From Mesonia oceanica (GTDB lineage Bacteria > Bacteroidota > Bacteroidia > Flavobacteriales > Flavobacteriaceae), in the NCBI RefSeq assembly GCF_902499555.1, contig NZ_CABVMM010000005.1, positions 186,001 to 250,000 on the forward strand: a stretch of DNA of 64,000 nucleotides. The letters are read 5' to 3'. Positions 33,940 to 42,272 of this stretch are shown in pieces (positions within the stretch are counted from its first letter, which is position 1; the number at the start of each line of letters is the position of its first letter). The notes under the pieces are model-generated. The model did no database searches, had not been told where the DNA came from, and was given only the letters and a program-made list of their open reading frames with translations. Both the position numbers and the translations under genes were made by a program.

Positions 33940-34530
33940 ATGAAAAAAATCGAAACGACTACAGATGCTACTCTTGTTAGGCAATATTTAAACGGAAGTG
34001 AAGAGGCGCTTTCTAAATTAATTAATAGGCACCAACAACGTATTTATAATTTTATTTTTTCGAAAGTTTTTGATCGGGATGTCACCGAAGATATCTTTCA
34101 AGATACTTTTATTAAGGTAATAAGAACTTTGAAAAGAGGTAAATACAATGAAGAAGGTAAATTTTTACCTTGGGTGATGCGTATTTCTCATAATTTGGTG
34201 ATCGATTATTTTAGAAAAAACAATCGTATGCCTAAATTTGATAATAATGGTGATTTTAATATTTTTTCTGTGATTCAAGATGATGAACTGAATGCAGAAA
34301 AGCTCATGGTGAAAGACCAGATAGAAAGTGATGTTCGTGAGCTTATCAAAGAATTACCGGAAGATCAAAAAGAAGTTTTGATGATGCGTATTTATAAAGA
34401 TATGAGTTTTAAAGAAATTGCTGAGCGTACCGATGTGAGTATAAATACCGCTTTGGGAAGAATGCGTTATGCATTAATCAACTTACGTAAAGTTATCGAT
34501 AAACATAATATTGTGCTTACAAAATATTAA
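33940..34530 (+). CDS. ECF-type RNA polymerase sigma factor
   Basis: 196 residues. Region 2 contains the D-x-x-E-D-I-F-Q-D-T-F core-binding helix and the F-L-P-W-V-M-R-I-S-H-N DNA-melting helix. Region 4 contains L-P-E-D-Q-K-E-V-L-M-M-R and the helix-turn-helix S-F-K-E-I-A-E-R-T-D-V-S-I-N-T-A. No anti-sigma factor is adjacent. Instead a 49-residue protein gene follows 61 nt later. An AT-rich region of about 240 nt precedes it, with a near-consensus TATATTTA box at 33816-33823. Confidence 0.88.
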   Translation: MKKIETTTDATLVRQYLNGSEEALSKLINRHQQRIYNFIFSKVFDRDVTEDIFQDTFIKVIRTLKRGKYNEEGKFLPWVMRISHNLVIDYFRKNNRMPKFDNNGDFNIFSVIQDDELNAEKLMVKDQIESDVRELIKELPEDQKEVLMMRIYKDMSFKEIAERTDVSINTALGRMRYALINLRKVIDKHNIVLTKY

Positions 34531-34591
34531 AAGATACAATAAGGCGTTTTTTTTGTCGTTATTAATATGAAACTAACAAAAAACGTCGCTA

Positions 34592-34741
34592 ATGGCCAAA
34601 CTTTACCTCAACGAATCACCAAACGAAAAGGTGGAAAAACTAAGACCCAAAAAAGAAACCATTAGTTTTCTTTTAAATTATTCGAAAGCACTTAATGTGC
34701 TCGATGGTAAGCATATGCAATATGAAAACTTACTTAATTAA
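34592..34741 (+). CDS. 49-residue protein following the sigma-factor gene
   Basis: A short ATG frame of 49 codons (MAKLYLNESP..., later F-L-L-N-Y-S-K-A-L, ending Y-E-N-L-L-N). Coding is supported by normal codon choice, its position 61 nt after the sigma factor on the same strand, and a terminator that begins right after its stop. The sequence has a basic N-terminal half (K-V-E-K-L-R-P-K-K-E) and a helix S-F-L-L-N-Y-S-K-A. No signal peptide. Could be a small regulator of the sigma factor; unproven. Confidence 0.65.
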   Translation: MAKLYLNESPNEKVEKLRPKKETISFLLNYSKALNVLDGKHMQYENLLN

Positions 34742-34749
34742 AAAAATGA

Positions 34750-34771
34750 AACCCGTATTTACTTACGGGTT
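34750..34771. terminator. Bidirectional terminator overlapping the end of nth
   Basis: AACCCGTA pairs with TACGGGTT across TTTACT. T-runs follow on both strands. The nth stop codon (34759-34761) lies in the loop. Confidence 0.75.
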
Positions 34772-35439
34772 CTTTTTTGCTTTTTAGTGAGGTTTTCTTC
34801 ATAGGCTTTTAAAACTGACTTCCTTCCGATGGTTCGGGTAATGGGATCGTTTTCTAATTTCCAACCACGAGCGGGAGAATATTCCCGACCATACCAAATA
34901 ATTTGAAGATGAAGTTTATTCCATAGTTCTTTGGGGAATAATCGTTTCGCATCTTTTTCGGTTTGTTGTACATTTTTGCCATTCGATAAATTCCAACGGT
35001 ACATTAATCTGTGAATGTGTGTATCTACCGGAAAAGAAGGAACATTAAAAGCTTGCGCCATTACTACGCTGGCCGTTTTGTGCCCAACGGCGGGTAAACT
35101 TTCTAAAGCTTCCATATCGGCAGGAACTTCTCCGTTATATTTTTCAATTAAAATTTCTGAAAGTCCGTGGATACCTTTTGATTTCATTGGAGAAAGTCCT
35201 ACGGGTTTAATAATTTCCCGAATTTCTTCTACCGTAAGTTTTACCATTTGATAGGGATTATCGGCCCTATCAAAAAGAAGTGGGGTGATTTGATTCACCT
35301 TTACATCGGTACTTTGTGCTGAAAGTAAAACTGCAATTAATAACGTATACGGATCTTTATGATCTAATGGAATCGGAATCTTAGGATAGATTTCCTCTAA
35401 GGTATCGATCACAAATTGAACTTTTTCAGCTTTTTTCAT
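34759..35439 (-). CDS. nth: Endonuclease III without the Fe-S cluster motif
   Basis: 226 residues from the chosen ATG at 35439. A start eight codons further up (35463) is possible, but this one places the catalytic residues at K121 and D139, matching E. coli K120/D138. The helix-hairpin-helix is L-P-A-V-G-H-K121-T-A, and the catalytic Asp is in V-D139-T-H-I-H-R. The C-terminal four-cysteine [4Fe-4S] loop of classical Nth is absent: the corresponding W-Y-G-R-E-Y-S-P-A-R-G stretch has Ser instead of Cys and no later cysteines. Bifunctional glycosylase/AP lyase for oxidised pyrimidines in base excision repair. Confidence 0.9.
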   Translation of the reverse strand: MKKAEKVQFVIDTLEEIYPKIPIPLDHKDPYTLLIAVLLSAQSTDVKVNQITPLLFDRADNPYQMVKLTVEEIREIIKPVGLSPMKSKGIHGLSEILIEKYNGEVPADMEALESLPAVGHKTASVVMAQAFNVPSFPVDTHIHRLMYRWNLSNGKNVQQTEKDAKRLFPKELWNKLHLQIIWYGREYSPARGWKLENDPITRTIGRKSVLKAYEENLTKKQKRTRK

Positions 35440-35492
35440 GGTGATTTTAAATTTTGAATTCAAAAGTATGAATTTTGAAGTTATTCAATAAC

Positions 35493-35573
35493 CGTCAACC
35501 TGAACTTGTTTGAGGTTCTCATGATTATGAATTAATCAGCTTTATGAGATTCTGAAATAAATCCTGAATGACG
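35493..35573. repeat. Intergenic palindromic element, type 1
   Basis: Bounded by CGTCA (35493-35497) and TGACG (35569-35573). The left part has AACCTGAACTTGTTTGAGGTT with inverted AACCT/AGGTT ends. The right part has GATTCTGAAATAAATCCTGAATGACG. It resembles dispersed palindromic elements seen between genes in many flavobacterial genomes. Confidence 0.55.
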
Positions 35574-35596
35574 ATATTTTTATTTAGAACTAAAAA

Positions 35597-36955
35597 CTAT
35601 TTCACCCACTTATAATAACGTGCGCCTATTAAGTTAGGCTTTTCTGTTTCGATGCTCTCTAAAATCCATTCTTTTTGAGGAGTAATCACACTTACTGTTT
35701 TTTCTTTTTTGTGAAGTTGATGGTAAGTATTAATATCGATAGTTTTAGATTTTTCAAGGCTTTCAAAAAGCTTCTGCTTTTCAATCACTTTTTCCCAAGA
35801 TTCAACTAGTTTTCCTTCAAAAACTTTAGATTTCGCACCACTTCCGTAGGCAATAAAACCAAGTGTTTTCTCGGTTAGATTTTCTTTCTTTTCATAATAA
35901 TCACATAAGGTAGAAAGCATTCCCATAAACATGGATGCCGTATACATATTTCCTATTAAGGAAGAGGCACGTTCTGCCGGAGCAAATTTTTCGGCTACAA
36001 AAGCACGGTATTCTTCAGATTTGCTTAAAGCTTTAATTTTAGAAAAATATTCCGGATCATTTTTTTGGTATTCTTTTGCTAGTTCTGGATGATCGGCCGC
36101 ATAAATTTCAGCAAACATGCGTCTTGCCTGAAAAGAGTAGGGAAGGTGCATAATAATGGCTTTCCAAGAATCATATAAAATGCCTTCTTCCTCTTTTAAT
36201 TTTTTAAACTGAAAATAAGCATCGGTTGTACGTTCGATATAGCAATCGTTAGAATATTGTCCGTCAAAAACCGGTTGTTCTTTAAAGATTTCAATTTCAC
36301 TTTCTAACACACCTTCCCAGGCTTCATTATTGGTGATCCCTATGTTTTCTTTTTTTACTGTACGATGCGGTTTAAAGAAATCGAAAACTCCTTTGGTGCT
36401 TACTGAGAAGTTATTTTCAACCTCGATTAAACGTGGATTTGCACTTATTAATAAAGCAACAGCTCCTGCACCTTGTGTATATTCTCCGGTAGATTCTAAA
36501 TCGTATTTTGCAATATCTGTACAAATTACAATTGCTTTTTTATCGGGATTACTGCGTACAAAATCTAAACAGTTATGAAACGCATCGACACCGCCAATAC
36601 AAGCAAAGGTGAAATCTACTGCATCGCAATGCGTAAATTTGTTTTCATCAAAATAATCATCCATCATCCCTACCAAATAAGAACCAATAGGTTTAGAAGC
36701 ATCGATACCACTTTCTGAACCTACATAAATTCGATGAATTTCTGAAGGTTCCAGGTTTTCCTGTTCGATAAGTTTGGTAAGTGCATTAGCTGCAAAAACA
36801 ATGGCGTCTTGATGCACATCGGGGAACGCCATATTTATGAGTCCGAGACCTTTTTCGAGCTTGGCCGGTTCAATATTTCTGGCAATCGCTAAATCTTTTA
36901 TAGGTAATTGAATTTTTGGGATATCGTAACTTAGGCTATCTATTCCTATTTTCAT
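35597..36955 (-). CDS. mvaS: Hydroxymethylglutaryl-CoA synthase
   Basis: 452 residues, thiolase fold. The acetyl-carrying Cys is C119 in F-A-C-I-G-G-V-D-A-F. The general base Glu lies in G-S-E-S-G-I-D, and the catalytic His in M-H-L-P-Y-S-F-Q-A-R-R-M. The enzyme condenses acetyl-CoA with acetoacetyl-CoA to HMG-CoA in the mevalonate isoprenoid pathway, used by many flavobacteria instead of the DXP route. The protein is longer than typical Gram-positive versions (about 390), with an insertion before the C-terminal third. No other mevalonate gene lies nearby. Confidence 0.93.
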   Translation of the reverse strand: MKIGIDSLSYDIPKIQLPIKDLAIARNIEPAKLEKGLGLINMAFPDVHQDAIVFAANALTKLIEQENLEPSEIHRIYVGSESGIDASKPIGSYLVGMMDDYFDENKFTHCDAVDFTFACIGGVDAFHNCLDFVRSNPDKKAIVICTDIAKYDLESTGEYTQGAGAVALLISANPRLIEVENNFSVSTKGVFDFFKPHRTVKKENIGITNNEAWEGVLESEIEIFKEQPVFDGQYSNDCYIERTTDAYFQFKKLKEEEGILYDSWKAIIMHLPYSFQARRMFAEIYAADHPELAKEYQKNDPEYFSKIKALSKSEEYRAFVAEKFAPAERASSLIGNMYTASMFMGMLSTLCDYYEKKENLTEKTLGFIAYGSGAKSKVFEGKLVESWEKVIEKQKLFESLEKSKTIDINTYHQLHKKEKTVSVITPQKEWILESIETEKPNLIGARYYKWVK

Positions 36956-37205
36956 TTGTTGAAGTTTATAAACTGAAAAAACTTGAAATCTAATACAGAA
37001 ATCAAGCTTTTTAAATAAGGTTTTTGACTTACGAAGTTATTATGTCGAAGTATTTTAAACAAGTAAAATAAAGCCTAATTGCTTATATTTATTGACCTCA
37101 CAAGGAAAATGCTTTTTTGCTGAATTATATTGAATTTGTAAGTTTGATTTTATCGATGTTTTAAATTTTTCATATTAAAACAAGCTTTAATTATTTCTAA
37201 AATTC
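36956..37205. other. Divergent intergenic region between mvaS and bcp
   Basis: 250 nt, AT-rich, no ORF or palindrome of note. It must hold the mvaS promoter, though no full match to the Bacteroidota consensus was found on the minus strand. Confidence 0.4.
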
Positions 37206-37236
37206 TTGTGAATGCTTCTTATTGTTCATACTTTTC
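37206..37236 (+). promoter_or_regulatory. Candidate promoter of bcp
   Basis: TTG at 37206-37208, a 20-nt spacer, then TACTTTTC (37229-37236), one base off TAnnTTTG. Transcription would start near 37243, after the ATG at 37212 but before that at 37269. This supports the downstream start for bcp. Confidence 0.5.
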
Positions 37237-37268
37237 AGCAAGTAAATATTGAACATAGAAATAAAGAT

Positions 37269-37724
37269 ATGACAACATTAAAAGTAGGAGATGCCGCTCC
37301 ACAATTCTCAGCAAAAGATCAAGACGGGAATGTACATGAATTAAGCGATTATAAAGGAAAGAAATTAGTAGTGTTCTTTTATCCGAAAGCAAGTACACCA
37401 GGTTGCACCGCAGAAGCTTGTAATTTGCGGGACAATTGGGAAGTTTTTCAAGAAAAAGGTTATGAAATTTTAGGGGTAAGTGCAGATTCTGCCAAAAGAC
37501 AAACCAATTTTAAAAATAAACACGAGTTGCCTTTCCCTTTATTAGCCGATGAAGATAAAGAAGTGATTAATGCTTTTGGGGTTTGGGGTCCTAAAAAGTT
37601 TATGGGGAAAGAATACGACGGTATTCACCGAACCACTTTTATTATTGATGAAGAAGGAAAAATTGAAGAAGTAATCGGGAAGGTGAAAACCAAAGCGCAC
37701 GCCGAACAGATTTTAGGAGAATAA
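37269..37724 (+). CDS. bcp: Thiol peroxidase, Bcp/PrxQ family
   Basis: 151 residues from the ATG at 37269. An upstream in-frame ATG (37212) would add 19 residues unrelated to the family and lies before the predicted transcription start. Peroxidatic C46 and resolving C51 are in S-T-P-G-C-T-A-E-A-C, the 5-residue spacing of PrxQ-type one-subunit peroxiredoxins. The enzyme reduces H2O2 and organic hydroperoxides using thioredoxin. Cytoplasmic; single gene. Confidence 0.94.
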   Translation: MTTLKVGDAAPQFSAKDQDGNVHELSDYKGKKLVVFFYPKASTPGCTAEACNLRDNWEVFQEKGYEILGVSADSAKRQTNFKNKHELPFPLLADEDKEVINAFGVWGPKKFMGKEYDGIHRTTFIIDEEGKIEEVIGKVKTKAHAEQILGE

Positions 37725-37741
37725 TTTTATGATCAGACGAT

Positions 37742-37767
37742 GTCACATCGAGCGTAGTCGAGATGTG
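37742..37767. repeat. Intergenic palindromic element, type 2
   Basis: CACATC and GATGTG arms enclose GAGCGTAGTCGA. It lies in the short gap between bcp and aroB (convergent) and may act as a weak bidirectional terminator. The core resembles a widely dispersed flavobacterial repeat. Confidence 0.55.
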
Positions 37768-37800
37768 TTTATTGAAATTTAATTTCGCTAGTTATAAAAT

Positions 37801-38868
37801 TTACTCAGCATAAAAAGCAAAAGCTTGATAAATCAAATCATTTGGGACGATGCAATCTAGTTTGCATTGTCCTATTTTTTCTAATAACACAAAGTTGATG
37901 TTGCCGTGGCTATTTTTCTTGTCGTACTTTAAAAGTTCAATGATTTGCTCGATATCCGCTTCTTCAAAACTTACTTTTTCGAAAGTCTGCAATAAAACTG
38001 TTTTAATTTCAGCAACTTCTTCTGGCGATAAACCGGTAATTCTGTTAGAAATAGATGCAGCGAGAATCATCCCGACCGCAATAGCCTCTCCGTGAAGAAG
38101 AGTTTTCTTTTTTGGATGAGTTAAAAAATAAGATTCAATCGCATGACCGAGAGTATGTCCGAAATTTAAAGTTTTTCGAATCCCATCTTCATTTAAATCT
38201 TCAGTAACGACTTTATGTTTAATGAGAACACTTTCATAAATAAGTTGCTCCAAATCGGTTAAAGAAAGCTGTGAGAGGTCACTCATTTTTTCCCAATAAG
38301 CTTGGTCTTGAATAAGACCGTGTTTGAGCATTTCAGCTAAACCACTTTTCATCTGATTCTGCGGAAGCGTCGCCACGTAACCAACATCAATCAGAACCAT
38401 TTCGGCATTACTAATCACTCCAATTTGATTCTTTAAGTTTCCTAGATCTACGCCGGTTTTTCCGCCTACAGAGGCATCAACCATGGCCAAGAGCGTAGTG
38501 GGAATATTAATGTAAGAAATACCGCGTTTAAATGTACTGGCTACAAATCCACCCAAATCGGTGACCACGCCACCACCAAGGTTCAACATTAAAGATTTTC
38601 TATCGGCATCTAAGTCAGATAAAGTCTGCCAAACTCCGTTGCAGGTCTCTATCGTCTTATGCTCTTCGCCGGCTTCAATCTCAATAATTTCGGTAGCAAT
38701 ATCTGTTTCTAACTGCTGTAGAAAAAAAGAAGCACAATGGGTTTGCGTATGTTCATCTACCAATAAAAATAACTTAGAAGGTTGAATATCTTTTATATAG
38801 GAATTTAACTGAGCATATATTTCCTGGCCAAAAACTATAATATTATTAACAGACTGAATGGATTTCAT
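37801..38868 (-). CDS. aroB: 3-dehydroquinate synthase
   Basis: 355 residues. NAD-binding and metal-site signatures are present: G-G-G-V-V-T-D-L-G-G-F-V-A-S-T-F-K-R-G near residue 98, the P-T-T-L-L-A-M-V-D-A-S-V-G-G-K-T-G-V-D element, and zinc ligands in E-M-L-K-H-G and N-F-G-H-T-L-G-H-A-I-E. It converts DAHP to 3-dehydroquinate, the second step of the shikimate pathway. Divergent from the proline dehydrogenase gene with a gap of 93 nt. Confidence 0.96.
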   Translation of the reverse strand: MKSIQSVNNIIVFGQEIYAQLNSYIKDIQPSKLFLLVDEHTQTHCASFFLQQLETDIATEIIEIEAGEEHKTIETCNGVWQTLSDLDADRKSLMLNLGGGVVTDLGGFVASTFKRGISYINIPTTLLAMVDASVGGKTGVDLGNLKNQIGVISNAEMVLIDVGYVATLPQNQMKSGLAEMLKHGLIQDQAYWEKMSDLSQLSLTDLEQLIYESVLIKHKVVTEDLNEDGIRKTLNFGHTLGHAIESYFLTHPKKKTLLHGEAIAVGMILAASISNRITGLSPEEVAEIKTVLLQTFEKVSFEEADIEQIIELLKYDKKNSHGNINFVLLEKIGQCKLDCIVPNDLIYQAFAFYAE

Positions 38869-38933
38869 TAAAATATACGTTAAATGTGATTCGAAATTAC
38901 TTAGAAATTTGAAATTATTGTTATTTCGAGCAG

Positions 38934-38941
38934 TATATTTG
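38934..38941 (+). promoter_or_regulatory. -7 promoter element for the proline dehydrogenase gene
   Basis: TATATTTG, an exact TAnnTTTG match, 20 nt before the ATG. A TTTG at 38908-38911 is 22 nt upstream, slightly wide for a -33 box. Confidence 0.5.
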
Positions 38942-38961
38942 CGAAAAATTAAAAATTTCTA

Positions 38962-40152
38962 ATGGTTACAAAAATATTTAATAACACGAAGCGAGCCTTC
39001 GCTTTACGAACAGATAAAGAACTTAAAAAAGCCCTTTTTGTATTTGGAATGATGAACCGACCTACCATGGTGGCTATTGGTACTAGGGCTACTAATTTGG
39101 CCTTAAGCTTAAAACTTCCCATTCAAGGATTAATCAAGAAAACTATTTTTGAAATGTTTTGTGGTGGCGAAACAATGAAAGAATGCGAAGATATTATAGG
39201 GAAAATGTATAAAATGCATGTGCATAGCGTACTCGATTTTTCTAAAGAGGGAGAAGATATTGAAGAAGTGTTTGATGAAACACTGGAGACAAAAAAAGAA
39301 ATTGTAAAATTTGCCGACGGAAAGAAAGAAATACCGTTTACTGTTTTTAAACCTACCGGAATAGGACGTTTTGAAATTTGGGAAAAAGTGAGTTCTAAAG
39401 AAGAATTAACGAAAGAAGATCAAGAAGAGTGGACCCGAGTAAGAAATAGGGTAGATGGGATTTGTAAATTGGCCTATGATTTAGATATGAGAATCCTTGC
39501 CGATGCCGAAGAATCTTGGATGCAAGATGCTGCCGATGATTTGCTGGAAGAAATGATGGAAAAGTATAATAAGGAAAAAGTAATTGTTTATAATACGTTA
39601 CAGTGTTACCGTTGGGATAGGCTTCAATATATAAAAGATTTACATAAAAGGGCTAAAAACAAAGGTTATAAAGTGGGAGCTAAAATTGTTCGCGGAGCTT
39701 ATATGGAAAAAGAAAATGCCCGTGCCGAGAAAAAAGGTTATCCAACTCCCATTTGTGAAGATAAAGAGGCAACCGATGTGAATTTTAATGCGGTACTTTA
39801 TTATGCGATGCAAAACCTAGACGATATTTGGTTATATATAGGTACACATAACGAGGTGAGTTCTTACCTTACTATGCAGTTAATGGATGAAAAAGGAATA
39901 GACAAACGTGACGATAGAATTTGGTTCAGTCAATTGTTTGGGATGAGTGATCATATTACTTACAACTTAGCTTTAAATGGCTACAATGCTGCTAAATTAG
40001 TTCCGTTTGGACCGGTAGAAGATGTTATTCCTTACTTAATACGTAGAGCGCAGGAAAATACTTCAGTTAAAGGACAAACCGGTAGGGAATTGGCTTTACT
40101 TCGTGAGGAAAAACAGCGAAGGGAAGGTACGTTTACCAAAACCATTGCCTAA
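38962..40152 (+). CDS. Proline dehydrogenase
   Basis: 396 residues, FAD-dependent TIM-barrel enzyme. Motifs include R-I-L-A-D-A-E-E-S-W near residue 172, the Y-N-T-L-Q-C-Y strand, K-I-V-R-G-A-Y-M-E-K-E (substrate-binding Arg-Gly-Ala-Tyr) and, at the end, V-P-F-G-P-V-E-D-V-I-P-Y-L-I-R-R-A-Q-E-N, which binds proline carboxylate through paired arginines. It oxidises proline to pyrroline-5-carboxylate and passes electrons to quinone. Monofunctional, not a PutA fusion. A strong terminator follows. Confidence 0.93.
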   Translation: MVTKIFNNTKRAFALRTDKELKKALFVFGMMNRPTMVAIGTRATNLALSLKLPIQGLIKKTIFEMFCGGETMKECEDIIGKMYKMHVHSVLDFSKEGEDIEEVFDETLETKKEIVKFADGKKEIPFTVFKPTGIGRFEIWEKVSSKEELTKEDQEEWTRVRNRVDGICKLAYDLDMRILADAEESWMQDAADDLLEEMMEKYNKEKVIVYNTLQCYRWDRLQYIKDLHKRAKNKGYKVGAKIVRGAYMEKENARAEKKGYPTPICEDKEATDVNFNAVLYYAMQNLDDIWLYIGTHNEVSSYLTMQLMDEKGIDKRDDRIWFSQLFGMSDHITYNLALNGYNAAKLVPFGPVEDVIPYLIRRAQENTSVKGQTGRELALLREEKQRREGTFTKTIA

Positions 40153-40171
40153 CTTTTAAGTTATTTTAACT

Positions 40172-40204
40172 AAAACATCCCACAATTAACTTGTGGGATG
40201 TTTT
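40172..40204 (+). terminator. Terminator after proline dehydrogenase
   Basis: A 14-bp perfect stem (AAAACATCCCACAA/TTGTGGGATGTTTT) with loop TTAAC and a T-rich tail. Confidence 0.92.
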
Positions 40205-40228
40205 ATTTTTAAGCTCTAGATCAATTCA

Positions 40229-41218
40229 ATGCTGAAGAAATATTTTAAGCTCATAAAAAATACTTATGTCGAATGGATGAAAAATAATCCATTTGAGCAA
40301 AGTGCAGTCATCGCTTATTACACTTTATTTTCGTTGCCTTCTTTATTGGTGATTGTGATTACCATTGCAGGCTATTTTTACGGACGCGATGCGGTACAAG
40401 ATAGAATTACTTCAGAGATTAGTACGTTTATAGGAGAAGGAACTGCGGAAGCTATAGAAACCATGATTTCCAACGCTTTTTTAGAAGGAGGTTCTGTGTT
40501 TACTATTTTATTTGGAATAGGAATGTTACTTTTTGGAGCGACCGGAGCATTTTTTCAACTTAAGAAAGCTATGAATCGGGTTTGGGGAGTAAGGCCTAAA
40601 AAAGAAAACTTTAAGCGTATATTATTAGATAGGGCTATTTCTTTAGGAATGATCTTAGTGATTGGTTTTATGCTGTTGGTTTCCTTGGTTATTTCAGCAG
40701 TAATTCAAGGTTTGGGAAATTATTTGCAGAGTTTCGCACCAGAAATTACTTCCGCAGCACTTTCAGTCTTCAATTTTCTAATTTCCTATATTTTTATCGG
40801 GTTTCTTTTTGCCGGTGTTTTTAAACTTCTACCGGATATAAAAATTAGTTGGAGGGTTACCTTTATTGGTGCTTCTATTACTACCCTCTTATTTTTAATA
40901 GGTGAGTTTCTTATCGGTTTTTATTTTGGAAAAAGTGATCCCACTTCAGTTTATGGTGGAGCTTCTTCTGTTATTTTAATTTTGTTATGGGTTTTTTACT
41001 CTTGTATTATTATGCTTTTCGGGGCAGAATTTACCGTTCAATTTGCGCTATTTAAAGGCTATAATATTCAGCCCAACAGTTTAGCAGAACCTGCTGAAAG
41101 ACAAGAAATGGAAGAACTCAAAGAAAAAGAGAAAGAAATAAAAAAAAAGAGAAAAAAACTAAGGGAACTTGAAACTGATGGTCCAGGAGAACATGCAGAG
41201 GAGAATCAGCCTTCTTAA
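40229..41218 (+). CDS. YihY/BrkB-family inner-membrane protein (copy 1)
   Basis: 329 residues with six membrane spans. Family signatures: S-A-V-I-A-Y-Y-T-L-F-S-L-P-S near residue 24, G-A-T-G-A-F-F-Q-L-K-K-A-M-N-R-V-W in the middle and V-Y-G-G-A-S-S-V-I-L-I-L-L-W-V-F-Y-S near residue 240. The C-terminus is a soluble coiled coil rich in E/K (about 285-320). Once mis-annotated as RNase BN, the family is of unknown function, probably a transporter or envelope scaffold. A second, more distant member lies at 59327. Confidence 0.88.
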   Translation: MLKKYFKLIKNTYVEWMKNNPFEQSAVIAYYTLFSLPSLLVIVITIAGYFYGRDAVQDRITSEISTFIGEGTAEAIETMISNAFLEGGSVFTILFGIGMLLFGATGAFFQLKKAMNRVWGVRPKKENFKRILLDRAISLGMILVIGFMLLVSLVISAVIQGLGNYLQSFAPEITSAALSVFNFLISYIFIGFLFAGVFKLLPDIKISWRVTFIGASITTLLFLIGEFLIGFYFGKSDPTSVYGGASSVILILLWVFYSCIIMLFGAEFTVQFALFKGYNIQPNSLAEPAERQEMEELKEKEKEIKKKRKKLRELETDGPGEHAEENQPS

Positions 41219-41329
41219 GAGAGTTTAACTTACTCGTAACAAGGTTTAAAATATCTTTAATACAAGCTTGCATAATAATTTTTTAAATTTGAGTGAAAAA
41301 GAAAATTAACTACAAAAACAAAAATTGTT

Positions 41330-41878
41330 ATGGAAAAGAGAATTGCAATATTAGCGACTGATGGGTTTGAAGAAAGTGAATTTACTTCCCCTAAAGAAGC
41401 GATGGAAAAAGAAGGTTTTAAGGTAGATGTGATTAGTATAAAACCCGGAAAAATTAAAAGTTGGGATGTAGATAATTGGGGAAAAGAATTTGAGGTAGAT
41501 AAAACAATAGATCAAGTTTCTGCTAAACAATATAATGCTTTAGTATTACCTGGAGGAGTATTAAATCCTGACCAATTAAGAACCAATGAAGATGCACTTG
41601 TATTTGTGCGGGATTTCTTTAAACAATCAAAGCCGGTAGCAGCGATTTGTCACGGTCCTCAAACTTTAATTAATGCAGAAGTGGTAGAAGGCAGAACCAT
41701 GACTTCTTATCCTTCCATTAAAAAAGACTTAGAAAATGCAGGAGCATTATGGGTAGATAAAGAAGTAGTGGTAGATGAAGCTTTTGTGACCAGTAGAACA
41801 CCAGATGATTTACCAGCCTTTAACGATAAATTAATTGAAGAAATTAAAGAAGGTAAGCATGAGTTACAACATGCTTAA
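41330..41878 (+). CDS. DJ-1/PfpI-family protein (class I glutamine amidotransferase-like)
   Basis: 182 residues. The nucleophile elbow is A-I-C107-H108-G-P, and a conserved Glu is in F-E-E-S-E-F. Family members (PfpI, YhbO, YraA) act as stress-protective proteins with reported deglycase, glyoxalase or peptidase activities; the true activity is debated. Size and motif place it nearest the PfpI/YhbO subgroup. TAAATTTG at 41284-41291 is a good -7 element upstream. Confidence 0.88.
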   Translation: MEKRIAILATDGFEESEFTSPKEAMEKEGFKVDVISIKPGKIKSWDVDNWGKEFEVDKTIDQVSAKQYNALVLPGGVLNPDQLRTNEDALVFVRDFFKQSKPVAAICHGPQTLINAEVVEGRTMTSYPSIKKDLENAGALWVDKEVVVDEAFVTSRTPDDLPAFNDKLIEEIKEGKHELQHA

Positions 41879-41906
41879 TTTTTAATTTGTAAATAGTTTA
41901 AGTTGA

Positions 41907-41938
41907 AAAAATCTGTAGTTGAGAAACTACGGATTTTT
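41907..41938. terminator. Bidirectional terminator between convergent genes
   Basis: AAAAATCTGTAGTT pairs with AACTACGGATTTTT around GAGA (one G-U pair), flanked by A- and T-runs. Confidence 0.88.
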
Positions 41939-42268
41939 TTATTTTTTAGTTGAAGAAAATAGTAAACCACCGCTCATTCTGTTGAGCATTTTCTTTTCAA
42001 AATTCCAGAAAAATTTAAACTGACCAAAGATGCTTCCTATCACGATGAGCAAAACTTGATAGAAAGGGAAAATCAATAATATTCGTAATGTGTAATAACC
42101 AAAGCCTCCCCAAAAACCTTCGTGAAAATGGGCTCTGTCTAAGTTTACATATTCTAGAAATGGTTTGGCCACGTAAACGGAAGAAGAACCGGTAATAGCG
42201 AATACAATAAAAATAATAACCAATTGAAAATTAGAGTGAATTCCCCACCTTTCTTTTAATTTCTTCAT
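41939..42268 (-). CDS. Small membrane protein (DUF6787-like)
   Basis: 109 residues, two membrane spans (about 15-35 and 60-83) separated by a loop containing H-F-H-E-G-F-W-G-G-F-G-Y-Y. The N-terminus M-K-K-L-K-E-R-W-G-I-H-S-N-F-Q and the loop fit a flavobacterial family that I recall as DUF6787. It is the last gene of a three-gene cluster with the DUF6146-like and RlpA genes, 4 nt after the former. Function unknown. Confidence 0.65.
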   Translation of the reverse strand: MKKLKERWGIHSNFQLVIIFIVFAITGSSSVYVAKPFLEYVNLDRAHFHEGFWGGFGYYTLRILLIFPFYQVLLIVIGSIFGQFKFFWNFEKKMLNRMSGGLLFSSTKK

Positions 42269-42272
42269 CTAG

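Noticed and set aside
37212..37268. Upstream ATG extension of bcp
   Set aside because: The extra 19 residues do not fit the peroxiredoxin family, and the best promoter places the transcription start after this ATG.
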